Source: Aquitalea aquatica (GTDB taxonomy: Bacteria > Pseudomonadota > Gammaproteobacteria > Burkholderiales > Chromobacteriaceae). From it: 64,000 nucleotides of DNA. Shown here in pieces: positions 18,609-26,936 of this stretch; the stretch's first letter is position 1; each line of letters opens with the position of its first letter. A program made the position numbers and the translations under genes. The stretch covers positions 124,001 through 188,000 of the forward strand of contig NZ_JACERN010000046.1 in assembly GCF_013911085.1 (NCBI RefSeq), read 5' to 3'. The notes below the pieces were generated by a model, which worked only from the letters and a program-made list of their open reading frames with translations, had not been told where the DNA came from and made no database searches.

Positions 18609-19978
18609 GCCTGTTCAAAAAACTGACACGCCCGGCTCGCGATAGCGCGCAAACCCCAGCAGAAAATGCCGCAGTCGCGCGCTTTGGCCGGGTGGATACC
18701 GACGATCAGCGCATTGGTCGCTGGGGCATGAAAATCGTGCTGATCGGCTTTGGCGGCTTTTTGCTGTGGGCTGCATTGGCGCCGCTGGATGAAGGTGTTA
18801 CCGCCAATGGCAGTGTCACCGTTGCCAGCAATCGCCAGACCGTGCAGCACCTGACCGGCGGCAGTATCGAAAAGCTGCTGGTGGGCGAGGGGGACGTGGT
18901 GAAGAAGGGGCAGCCGCTGATCCAGCTCAACGACACCGAGGCCCGCGCCCAAATGGGCAGCACGCTGGCACAGTTCATCAGTGCCCGTGCCATCGAAGAC
19001 CGGCTGCTGGCGGAGCGTGCCGGCCTGCCCACGCTGGTTTTCTCCGACGAGCTGAACGCGTTGGCCAGCGATACGCGGGTGGCGCAGGCCAGGCAGCTGC
19101 AAACCCAGTTGTTCAACACCCGCCGCGACGGCTTGCGCAATGAACTGAAGGCGCAGGATGAAAATATCGCGGGTCTGCAACAACAGCTGCGTGGCTTTCA
19201 GGGGGTAAAGGCGGCGCGTGCCGAGCAGAGTAAATGGCAGGACAAGGAGCTGGAAGGCATCCGTGATCTGGCTGCCGGTGGCTATGTGCCGAAAAACCGC
19301 CTGTATCAACTGGAGCGCGGGGCGGCCGAGCTGCGGGGCGAACTGGCTGACACCATCGCCAATATCGGCCGCGTCCAGGACAGCATTGCCGAAACCAAGC
19401 TGCGCCGTATCGCACGCCAGCAGGATTACCAGAAGGAAGTGGAGTCGCAGCTCACCGACATCCAGAAAGAAACCGATGCCTTGCGCGACCGCCTGACAGC
19501 CCAGCGCTACGTGGTGGCCAACAGCACCATTCGCGCACCGATTGATGGCCTGGTGGCCGGACTGAAGGTCCATACCGTTGGCGGTGTGGTGCAGGCCGGC
19601 CAGGCCTTGATGGATGTAGTGCCTACCAGTCAGCCGCTGCTGATTGAAGCCGCCGTCGATCCAGCGATGAGTGCCAAGGTACGCAGCGGGCTGCCGGTGG
19701 ATGTCACTTTCCCTGCCTTGAATCAGCAAACCACCCCGGTGATTCCCGGCGTAGTGGCTACTTTCTCGGCTGACCGGCTGCTGGATCCGAAAACTGGTGC
19801 GCCTTACTACCTGGCGCAAGTCAAGGTCACCCCGGCCGGCATGAAACTGCTGGGAGACCAGCCGGTCAAGCCTGGCATGCCTGCCACCATCGTCATCCGC
19901 AATGGTGAGCGTACCATGCTGCGCTATTTGCTCAAGCCAGTCATGGATCGCATGAATCTGGCGTTCAAGGAGAGCTGA
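18605..19978 (+). CDS. Type I secretion membrane fusion protein (HlyD/PrtE family)
   Basis: A 457-residue periplasmic adaptor that links the ABC motor to the outer-membrane pore. A short cytoplasmic tail precedes one membrane helix (about 40-58). The biotinyl-lipoyl halves flank a long coiled coil (about 110-290), and the typical RAPIDGLV-like segment reads STIRAPIDGLVAGL. It overlaps the ABC gene by ATGA and abuts the TolC-like gene (TGA immediately followed by ATG), so the three form one operon. Confidence 0.94.
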   Translation: MSLFKKLTRPARDSAQTPAENAAVARFGRVDTDDQRIGRWGMKIVLIGFGGFLLWAALAPLDEGVTANGSVTVASNRQTVQHLTGGSIEKLLVGEGDVVKKGQPLIQLNDTEARAQMGSTLAQFISARAIEDRLLAERAGLPTLVFSDELNALASDTRVAQARQLQTQLFNTRRDGLRNELKAQDENIAGLQQQLRGFQGVKAARAEQSKWQDKELEGIRDLAAGGYVPKNRLYQLERGAAELRGELADTIANIGRVQDSIAETKLRRIARQQDYQKEVESQLTDIQKETDALRDRLTAQRYVVANSTIRAPIDGLVAGLKVHTVGGVVQAGQALMDVVPTSQPLLIEAAVDPAMSAKVRSGLPVDVTFPALNQQTTPVIPGVVATFSADRLLDPKTGAPYYLAQVKVTPAGMKLLGDQPVKPGMPATIVIRNGERTMLRYLLKPVMDRMNLAFKES

Positions 19979-21337
19979 ATGGCCGCTTGCCACACCATGC
20001 GTCTTCCTGTCCTGCTGGCTTGCTATGCCATGCTGTGCCTGCCTGTGGCCAGTGCGTATGGCTTGCTGGAGGGGTTTCAACTGGCGCGCCTCAATGATGC
20101 GCAATACCAGGCAGCCACTGCCGAGCGCGAGGCAGGTGAAGCCAACAGGCCAATGGGCCGGGCACAACTGCTGCCAACACTGAATGCCAGCTTCAATCGC
20201 AGCAAGGTGACAGGCTCGGATACCGCGCCGGATTTCTTCGGCACGCTGAATACCTCGCCGCTCAAGTATATGAGTCAGGATGCCGCCATCCAGCTGCGTC
20301 AGCCCATTTTCAATCTGCAGCGCTGGGCCATGTATCAGCAGGGCAATGCCCGTGCCGATTACAGCCAGGCGATTTTTTCGCGCAAGGAATACGAACTGGC
20401 GGTGCGCTATCTGACCAGCTATCTGGGCCTGCTGCTATCGCAGAAGAACATCGCCTTGAGCGAGGCCAAGCTGCAGGCGCTCAGCGGCACGCGCTTGCAG
20501 GCGCAAAAGCTGTTTGATCAGGGCGATGGCACCATCACCGATATTCGCGATGCCGAGGCGCGCATGGCGCTGTCCGAGGCCGAGCTGATCGAGGCACGTA
20601 ATATGCAGGCCATTGCCGAGCGCAGCCTGGCGGCCATTACCGGCGAGACCGCCCGGCAACTGGCCGAACCGGAGCCGGGTATCGTGCAGTATCTGGGGGC
20701 GAGCGGGCAGATGGCGGACTGGCGTGAACAGGCCTTGCAACACAGCCCCGATATCCAGGCGGCGCAGATGAATGTGCGTATTGCCGAGCAAGAGCACAAG
20801 AAAGCCCGGGCGGCCAATTATCCCAGTCTTGATCTGGTCGCCAGCAAGGACCGCTCCAGTGCCAGTTCGGTGTCCACCATCAATCAACGCATTACCCAGA
20901 ATGTGATCGGTGTCGAGTTAAGCGTGCCGCTGTTCAATGGCGGTTTCAATTCCGCCCAGATCACCCAGAGCGGAGCGCTGTATCGCCAGGCGCTGGCCGA
21001 ACTGGACAATGCCCGTACACAGGTTGAGCTGGAAGTGGCCAAGCAGTTTTATGGCGTCAGCAGCGGTGTGCGCAAAGTGGCGGCCTTGCAAACGGCGGTG
21101 AGCGCCAGCGAGGAAACCGTCAAGGCCAGCAAGCTGGGTCTGGCCGCCGGTGTAAAAACCCTGACCGATATTCTTAATAGTGAAGAGCAGCTGTACCAGG
21201 CAAAGCGCGATTTGCTGCTGGCACAGTACAACCAGCTGGTTAGCTGGATCGCGCTGCGGGCCGATTCCGGCATTCTGAGCCCGCAGGATCTGGCACTGCT
21301 GGATCAGCATTTCACGCATCCGGCTGCCGCGCGCTAG
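19979..21337 (+). CDS. TolC-family outer membrane channel of the type I secretion system
   Basis: A 452-residue outer-membrane efflux protein with a signal peptide ending near VASAYG. Two TolC repeats are visible, and the segment TLTDILNSEEQLYQAKRDL close to the C-terminus is typical of the family. As the third gene of the operon it completes a full secretion conduit. An internal ATG at 19997 is an alternative start that would shorten the signal peptide. No substrate gene is inside the operon; the nearest candidate is the convergent calpain-like gene. Confidence 0.94.
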   Translation: MAACHTMRLPVLLACYAMLCLPVASAYGLLEGFQLARLNDAQYQAATAEREAGEANRPMGRAQLLPTLNASFNRSKVTGSDTAPDFFGTLNTSPLKYMSQDAAIQLRQPIFNLQRWAMYQQGNARADYSQAIFSRKEYELAVRYLTSYLGLLLSQKNIALSEAKLQALSGTRLQAQKLFDQGDGTITDIRDAEARMALSEAELIEARNMQAIAERSLAAITGETARQLAEPEPGIVQYLGASGQMADWREQALQHSPDIQAAQMNVRIAEQEHKKARAANYPSLDLVASKDRSSASSVSTINQRITQNVIGVELSVPLFNGGFNSAQITQSGALYRQALAELDNARTQVELEVAKQFYGVSSGVRKVAALQTAVSASEETVKASKLGLAAGVKTLTDILNSEEQLYQAKRDLLLAQYNQLVSWIALRADSGILSPQDLALLDQHFTHPAAAR

Positions 21338-21456
21338 CAGCCCCTTTCCCCTTGGGCAGCAGTTTGGTCTGCATTGCACGCAGTGCTGGTCGCAACTGGC
21401 GCTCCTTCTCGTCCTGCCCCTGCTTATCTTGATGCCTGCCATCAGCCCGCAAAGCA

Positions 21457-21481
21457 ACAGACCCGGCGTGGCCGGGTCTGT
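21457..21481. terminator. Hairpin between the convergent secretion operon and calpain-like gene
   Basis: ACAGACCCGGC (21457-21467) pairs perfectly with GCCGGGTCTGT (21471-21481) across a 3-base loop. No T run follows on either strand, so it is a possible but not a canonical terminator. Confidence 0.5.
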
Positions 21482-21544
21482 GGTCGTGCTCATCAAACAG
21501 GGTGTTGCCAGCAATGCGCTGCGCTGTTCACCTCTGTTGCGGGC

Positions 21545-24500
21545 TTATGCCGCATGAGCCAGCGTGGCATCGTTCATGTTGACACCCACCAGTGAAATGG
21601 CAGGCGCGTCGGCACTCAGCAGCGGGTGCGGCGAGGCGGCCACTCCGCCAATCGACAGCGAGAAGGTTTCACTGGCCGACAGGCCGGAAGTATCGGTGGC
21701 CTTTACCGTGATAGTGGCCGACTCGGTCTGGCTACCCATGGTGGCGACAAAGCTGTCGGTTTTGGGGTTGAAGGTAATCCAGCTGGGCAGCGCCTGGCCG
21801 TTGGCCTGGCTTGCGCTATAGCTTAGGGTCTGCCCTTGCGGATCGGTAAACGTGCCCTGCGGTACGCTGATATTGAGGGTGCCATTGGCGTTGAAACTGA
21901 TGGCCAGCGGCAAAGGATTGACCAGCGGCGCTTTCAGTGCGGTGGCCACATCATTGATGGTAAAGGTTTCCGAGGTCGACAGGCCGGCGCTATCGGTGGC
22001 GGTCAATTTGACCACGAAGCTGCCTGCCGTGGTGGGGGCCGTGCCGGAGAAGGTTTCGGTCTGGGCATTGAATGCCAGCCAGGATGGCAAGGCCTGGCCA
22101 TTGCTCAGCGCCGCCTTGTAAGTCAGTGCCAGCCCTTGCGGATCGACAAAGGTATTGGACGGCAGGCTAATGCTAAAAGCCTTGCCGGCATTGATGGTTT
22201 GCGTCGCCGTCTGCAGGTTGAGCGTGGGTGCGACGTAGCTGTCGTTCAGGGTAAAGGTTTCCGAGGTCGACAGGCCGGCCTGATTGCTGGCACTGACCAG
22301 CAGCGACAGCGTGGTGTTGGCCGTGGGTGCCATGCCGGAGAAAGTTTGCGTTTGGGCATTGAAGCTCAGCCAGGATGGCAGCGCCGCGCCACTGGCCAGC
22401 TTGGCGGTATAGGCCAGGGTCTCGCCTTGCGGGTCGGTAAAGGTGCCGGCCGGCAGGGCGAAGCTGAAACTGTGGCCAGGGGTGACCAGCTGGGTTGTCG
22501 TGGCCTTGCTCAGCGTCGGCGCATAGGCGGTATCGCTGATGGTAAAGCTTTCTGTTGCCGACAGCCCTGCCGTGTCCGTGACCTTTACCAGGATAGGGGT
22601 GCTGCTGGAGGACACCGGGGTGGTGCCGGACAAGGTGTTGGTTGCGGCATTGAATGTCATCCAGGAGGGCAGGGCCTGGCCATTGGCTTGGGTGACCTTG
22701 TAGCTGAGCGCCAGCCCTTGCGGGTCGTTGAAAACACTGGCCAGTGACAGCGAGAAGGCGTGGTTGGCTGCCAGCGTCTGGTTGGCCGTCTGGGCCTGCA
22801 GAACCGGGGCAACATAAGCATCATTCAGCGTGAAGCTTTCGGCTACGCTCAGGCCGGCTTGGTTGGTGGCAGTCACCTGCAGTGCCAGCGTGGTATTCGC
22901 CGTGGGTGCCGTGCCGGAGAAGGTCTGTGTCTGGGCATTGAAGCTCAGCCAGGACGGCAGCGCTGCACCGCTGGCCAGCTTGGCGCTGTAGCTGAGGGTT
23001 TCGCCTTGCGGGTCGGTAAAGGTGCCGGCAGGCAGGGCAAAGCTGAAACTGCGACCCGGTGTAACCAACTGACCTGCAGTGGCTTTGGCCAGAATCGGTG
23101 CAAGAGCCGTGTCGGTGATGGAGAAGGTTTCCGATGCAGACAACCCTGCGGTATCGGTCACCGTCACCAGCAGCTGTGTGCTGCTGGAGGATACCGGTGT
23201 GGTGCCGGACAGAGTGTTGGTCTGGGCGTTGAAGGTCATCCAGGAGGGCAGCGCTTGCCCATTGCTCTGGGTCACCTTGTAGGTCAAGGCCTGGCTTTGC
23301 GGGTCGGTAAAGGCATTGGCCAGCGATACCGAGAAGGCATGATTGGCTGCCAGCGTCTGATTGGCCGTCTGGTTGCTCAGGATGGGGGCCGCCGGTGTAA
23401 TCGGTACCGTACCGCCCGCATTGTCGACGGTGATAGTATCGCCAGCGGCCAGCAAGCTGGCCAGACTGACTTCGAAAGTAGTGTTCCAGTACTGGCCGGT
23501 TTGCGAACCCCAGGGGTTGCGGATCTGCAAGTAACCATTGGCAGCATCGATGCCGTAAATCGACATGGCATGGCCGGCAACGAGTTGTACCTTGCCGCCA
23601 GCGTCATAGCTCCAGGTGTAGGACGACAAGACCAGATCATCACCGGCAGCCAGATCAGCCTTCAGCGTGCTCAGTACAGTAGCCGTGGAGATGCCGCTTT
23701 GTGAGCCGGTACCCGACAGAGAAGAATTATAAGTACGGCACAGCCAGCTGGTGCCATTGGCGCAAAAATCGGTAATCTGCGAGGCACCGGTGATGGCCTC
23801 CAGCGCATACTCCGGCAGGCCGCCATTGCCAATGGCAGTAAAGCTGTTGCCGGTATAACTGTTGCCGGTGGTGACATTGATCGACTGCAATTGGGCATAG
23901 GCTTTTTCCAGCAGGGTAGCCCACATATTGCTACCACTATTACAGCCGGTTTGCAGTGTGTTGTTGACGGTAACGTATTCGGTGGCGCCCTTGTAGTGGA
24001 AGGCCACGCCATAGCTGCCGTTACCGTTGACCGTAATCATGTTCTTGATGATGCCGGCGTTCTGGCTGGCTACTTCGGCAATGGAAGACAAGAAATAGCA
24101 GTCGCCCAGCTTGCCTTGATTGATATCGCTGGCAGAGGGGCCATTGCTACCGAACAGCGCCGCAGTGCTGGCGCTGTAGGTCATCTTGGAAGTGGTGCCG
24201 CTCACGGTGACGGTTGACGAAGGCAAATCCGTGCCTTGCAGCCATTTGCCGTTTAGATTGCTCAGCTGCGCTGCGCTGGAACCGACTGCCAGATTGCCCA
24301 GGCTGCTACTGGCAGCCGCGCCACCGGTCCACGATGCATTGGCGGCATTGCCGTTGACCAGGGCATTCAGGGTGTACAGGTGATAGCTGGATGCGCTTTC
24401 GCCGACATTCAGATTGGTGACAATCGTTTTCAGATCGTTGAACTGATTGGCCGACAGCGTGGTTTTGTTGGTGGTCAGTTCTGCAGACAAATCAGTCACC

Positions 24501-24865
24501 AGCTTGGCCAGTCCGGCTTCGGTAACGGTGCCCGCCATGGCATTCATATCGGCCTTTAGCACCGAGTCCGATAGCGTGGCAATCCAGGATGGTGCCGTGG
24601 TACTGCCCGTTTTCACCATGTTGCTGGCACTGCTCACCGTGCTGCTACCGGCCAGTGCCGTGGTACTGGCGGTGTTTGTGCTCACCGTCGTTGCCGTCAG
24701 GGTAGAGGTAGGGGTTGCGCTAAACAGCGAAGCCAAGGCCGACACGGACAGATCGCCCAGCCCGAGAAAGCCGGGGTCAGACAACAGCCCTTCGGCGGCC
24801 TTGGTCATGGCGGCATTGGCGAGGAGCTGATCTTGCTGGCGGGTCGAAGTATTCGAGGCGCTCAT
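21545..24865 (-). CDS. Calpain-family (C2) cysteine protease with six cadherin-like repeats, probable type I secretion substrate
   Basis: A 1106-residue protein. Residues 1-220 are Ser/Thr/Ala-rich with no signal peptide. The calpain-type core spans about 235-480, with an NQGKLGDCYFLSS segment (oxyanion Gln250, nucleophile Cys256), MWATLLEKAYAQL, GHAMSIYGI (His432) and IRNPWGS (Asn450), so the full catalytic set is present. Six repeats of 96-99 residues follow (493-1072), each with TDPQG, LPSW and AGLSxSETF-type motifs like He_PIG/cadherin-type Ig folds. A short tail ends DATLAHAA. No RTX nonapeptides are seen. Export by the adjacent type I system is inferred from position and the missing signal peptide. 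A cyclic-di-GMP riboswitch precedes it. Confidence 0.88.
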   Translation of the reverse strand: MSASNTSTRQQDQLLANAAMTKAAEGLLSDPGFLGLGDLSVSALASLFSATPTSTLTATTVSTNTASTTALAGSSTVSSASNMVKTGSTTAPSWIATLSDSVLKADMNAMAGTVTEAGLAKLVTDLSAELTTNKTTLSANQFNDLKTIVTNLNVGESASSYHLYTLNALVNGNAANASWTGGAAASSSLGNLAVGSSAAQLSNLNGKWLQGTDLPSSTVTVSGTTSKMTYSASTAALFGSNGPSASDINQGKLGDCYFLSSIAEVASQNAGIIKNMITVNGNGSYGVAFHYKGATEYVTVNNTLQTGCNSGSNMWATLLEKAYAQLQSINVTTGNSYTGNSFTAIGNGGLPEYALEAITGASQITDFCANGTSWLCRTYNSSLSGTGSQSGISTATVLSTLKADLAAGDDLVLSSYTWSYDAGGKVQLVAGHAMSIYGIDAANGYLQIRNPWGSQTGQYWNTTFEVSLASLLAAGDTITVDNAGGTVPITPAAPILSNQTANQTLAANHAFSVSLANAFTDPQSQALTYKVTQSNGQALPSWMTFNAQTNTLSGTTPVSSSSTQLLVTVTDTAGLSASETFSITDTALAPILAKATAGQLVTPGRSFSFALPAGTFTDPQGETLSYSAKLASGAALPSWLSFNAQTQTFSGTAPTANTTLALQVTATNQAGLSVAESFTLNDAYVAPVLQAQTANQTLAANHAFSLSLASVFNDPQGLALSYKVTQANGQALPSWMTFNAATNTLSGTTPVSSSSTPILVKVTDTAGLSATESFTISDTAYAPTLSKATTTQLVTPGHSFSFALPAGTFTDPQGETLAYTAKLASGAALPSWLSFNAQTQTFSGMAPTANTTLSLLVSASNQAGLSTSETFTLNDSYVAPTLNLQTATQTINAGKAFSISLPSNTFVDPQGLALTYKAALSNGQALPSWLAFNAQTETFSGTAPTTAGSFVVKLTATDSAGLSTSETFTINDVATALKAPLVNPLPLAISFNANGTLNISVPQGTFTDPQGQTLSYSASQANGQALPSWITFNPKTDSFVATMGSQTESATITVKATDTSGLSASETFSLSIGGVAASPHPLLSADAPAISLVGVNMNDATLAHAA
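22232..23389 (-). repeat. Tandem 579-base duplication inside the calpain-like gene
   Basis: Repeat modules 1-2 (22811-23389) and 3-4 (22232-22810) form an exact-length pair of 193 residues each. Odd modules share TANQTLAANHAFS, even modules share QLVTPG and FSFALPAGTFTDPQGETL, showing that a two-module unit was copied as a block. Modules 5 and 6 are more diverged. Confidence 0.85.
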
Positions 24866-24931
24866 GGCTTTCCTTCAGAAGAGTAAGGCAAAGCTAAAGG
24901 AGCGCTTGCAGCTGGCACGGGGCGTGTCGCT

Positions 24932-25008
24932 GGCAACTGGCTGACATAAGCGGTAAAGCCGCCCGTAGTCCCTTTAGTTTTGCGTCGCCGGCTTTCACCG
25001 GTTTTGCC
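24932..25008 (-). promoter_or_regulatory. Cyclic-di-GMP-I (GEMM-I) riboswitch aptamer in the leader of the calpain-like gene
   Basis: Read on the minus strand, GGCAA at the 5' end pairs with TTGCC at the 3' end. A first arm has stem CCGG/CCGG capped by a GAAA tetraloop, then the diagnostic linker GACGCAAA. A second arm has AACT pairing with AGTT, the conserved AAAGGGACTACGG segment, a GCGG/CCGC hairpin, and TTATGTCAGCC on the return strand. These are the conserved elements of the GEMM-I class in the expected order. The aptamer ends 66 bases before the start codon (ribosome site AAGGA). No poly-U terminator follows, so control of translation or leader stability is more likely than termination. 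Recognised by eye; not scored with a covariance model. Confidence 0.87.
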
Positions 25009-25188
25009 TATAACGGTCTAATTCTATGTGTGAAATTTCGTAAAAGGAAAAGGAAATTAACAATCTGTATCTGATCTGAGACAGATATCCAGCAAACGAT
25101 GAATAGTGCTTCAAGCCAGTACTGCAGACGGTATGCCAGCGTGCCCATTGTTGGCCTACCACTATGCAGGCTAGCTGCTGCGAGGGAC

Positions 25189-25242
25189 AAAAACCAAACC
25201 CCGGACACCGCGTGTTCTTGACTGAAACACGGGAGCCCGGGG
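25189..25242 (-). terminator. Terminator after the yggL - GIY-YIG unit
   Basis: On the minus strand CCCCGG (25242-25237) and CGTGTT (25231-25226) pair with AACACG (25216-25211) and CCGGGG (25204-25199), followed by TTTGGTTTTTG. It lies about 150 bases past the GIY-YIG stop codon. Between this hairpin and the riboswitch (25009-25188) no gene is seen; the AT-rich part near 25015-25075 presumably holds the promoter of the calpain-like gene. Confidence 0.7.
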
Positions 25243-25388
25243 CGGGCCAGATCGGATAGTACAGTTCGTACGCATGCAGTAATTGTTTCGTTTGCTGCAG
25301 GTTGGCCGCTACCCTGGCACTCAGCACTCGATAGGGTTTCAAACAAATTGATATCTAACCCATTTGGCTGCAGTCGCCGCGATAAAAG

Positions 25389-26309
25389 CTATATTTCGGC
25401 TAACTGGGTATTCTGCCAGTCTGCGTAGCTTTGTCCCGTATCGGGAATATGCCATTCAGTGCGGCCGTTGGCATTGCGCGCCAGGATGATGGCTGCGGCA
25501 GCGCTTGGGCTGTTGAAAGGGCAGTCCTCGGTGAAAACAAGCATGCCATTGTCAGTCGGCACCAGCTTCTTGGCGTCCTGCATGCCCTGATGCAGCTTTT
25601 TATAACTGGCCCACTTTTCATTTTCCCACTGTGCACGCGCTAGCGAACCCTTACGCACAATGAACTCACCGTCAATTTCCTGAGCGGTAGCACTGATGCC
25701 TTGCCGGTTGGTCAGGGCAAACAAAGGGGACTGCGTATTGCCACCTTGTTCTGTGCTTCCTTGTGTCACGGTTTGCGCAGGGATAGCACGGAGCAATTCC
25801 AGCCCCAGTGCCGGTAGCACGATCTGCAGTTGCTCGATCAGATACTGCATGTCGGCAATGTCGGCTTCTGGCAATACGCCATATTCGTTCTGCTTGCCTT
25901 TGACATTGGCCACAGACAAGCGCCCGGCATGGCTGGCAATTGAAATCAGCTTGCTTTCCACATAGCGCAAATGCCCTTTGGTGAGGTTGGCATCCTTGCT
26001 GGTAAAGATAAACATGCGATCCCAGAAATCCTTGCCACCGGCAGACTCTGGCTTGTTGTGCTGTGCCAGCCGGTCGCCCACGATTTCCGACTCACCGATA
26101 TAAGCTACGCGGCTATCAGATTCTGCCGGGTCATCGCCCACCAGAATATACAGGCCGGCCCGCCCCGCCTCGGGCCGCTTGAGCACATCCGCCAGCCGCG
26201 AGCGTGGGGCGCTGATCACATGGCCGGTCCAGTTGATGATTTCAGCAGTAATGATGCCGCCGGGCGTGCCGTCTGCCAGAAACATGCGTATGGATTTGCC
26301 GTGGTTCAC
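25389..26309 (-). CDS. GIY-YIG nuclease-fold protein with C-terminal DUF4357
   Basis: A 306-residue protein. The GIY-YIG-like motif reads GLYILVG (52-58) and AYIGES (69-74). The C-terminal part (about 205-300) has the DUF4357 pattern of a short Phe/Pro-rich motif, SPSAAAAIILARNANGRTEW and a final small domain. Such proteins may act in DNA metabolism or as stand-alone nucleases, but no function has been established that I can name. It starts at GTG 26309, overlapping the yggL stop by 4 bases. The closest in-frame ATG would shorten it by 8 residues. Confidence 0.85.
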   Translation of the reverse strand: MNHGKSIRMFLADGTPGGIITAEIINWTGHVISAPRSRLADVLKRPEAGRAGLYILVGDDPAESDSRVAYIGESEIVGDRLAQHNKPESAGGKDFWDRMFIFTSKDANLTKGHLRYVESKLISIASHAGRLSVANVKGKQNEYGVLPEADIADMQYLIEQLQIVLPALGLELLRAIPAQTVTQGSTEQGGNTQSPLFALTNRQGISATAQEIDGEFIVRKGSLARAQWENEKWASYKKLHQGMQDAKKLVPTDNGMLVFTEDCPFNSPSAAAAIILARNANGRTEWHIPDTGQSYADWQNTQLAEI

Positions 26310-26674
26310 ACCAGATCCATCCAGCTATCATCATGCCAGGCGTCCAGCAACTCGCTAGCTTCAGCGCTAGCAACGATGGGGTAGGCCTGCACCCAAGCCA
26401 GCAGGGCAGCGCGTTGTGCCAGGGTGACGCTGCCGCGTGTATAGGTGGTGACAAAGCCGCAGCACTCATCACCACCGTACGTCAGGCCAAGCGCTTCTAC
26501 GTGTTCAATCAAGGCCGCGACGTAGCTGTCACGGGCAGCGCCTGCCAGCGGGGCGGCAAATTGTACCGACAAGCTAAAGCCCAGCTCCTGAAACTCACCT
26601 GCGTGGTGCTTCTTGAGCTGGCGGCGGTTCCAGTTGGCTTGGCGGCGACGGGACAGGGGAGCGATGTAGTTCAT
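26306..26674 (-). CDS. yggL: YggL family 50S ribosome-associated protein (DUF469)
   Basis: A 122-residue protein. The N-terminal basic segment SRRRQANWNRRQLKKHH and the core EFQELGFSLSVQF are the hallmarks of YggL/DUF469. In E. coli YggL associates with the large ribosomal subunit. The C-terminal half (ASELLDAWHDDSW) also matches. The family is usually near genes for tRNA or protein modification; here it is followed by a GIY-YIG gene with a 4-base overlap, so the two are co-translated. Confidence 0.85.
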   Translation of the reverse strand: MNYIAPLSRRRQANWNRRQLKKHHAGEFQELGFSLSVQFAAPLAGAARDSYVAALIEHVEALGLTYGGDECCGFVTTYTRGSVTLAQRAALLAWVQAYPIVASAEASELLDAWHDDSWMDLV

Positions 26675-26815
26675 GGTTTACCTTGCAGTGGCCGAGGAGC
26701 AACAGATGTCCCAGGCAATAACGAATAATCAGAAAACTGTCTGCTACTGCGTACTGAACAGCCCCCAACCTATAAGCACTATTTAGTCCGCTGTGGGGCC
26801 GCCCATCGTAATAAG

Positions 26816-26854
26816 CCCCGGCGCAACCCTTGTGAATAGGGCATGCATCCGGGG
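26816..26854 (-). terminator. Possible terminator downstream of rlmD
   Basis: CCCCGG (26816-26821) pairs with CCGGGG (26849-26854), with an inner CCCT/AGGG pair. On the minus strand it is followed by CTTATT only, so the U run is weak. It lies about 85 bases past the rlmD stop; the rest of 26675-26936 shows no gene and must hold the yggL promoter. Confidence 0.4.
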
Positions 26855-26936
26855 TTTGTATGGAGGCAGGGTACTTGCAGCGTTCGCTCCGGGGTAAAGC
26901 TGGGGTCGAACGCGACAGGTAAACACCTAAAACAGC

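Noticed and set aside
18503-20167. 554-residue open frame opposite the membrane fusion protein gene
   Set aside because: Fully covered by a well-supported HlyD-family gene; no motif on the minus strand.
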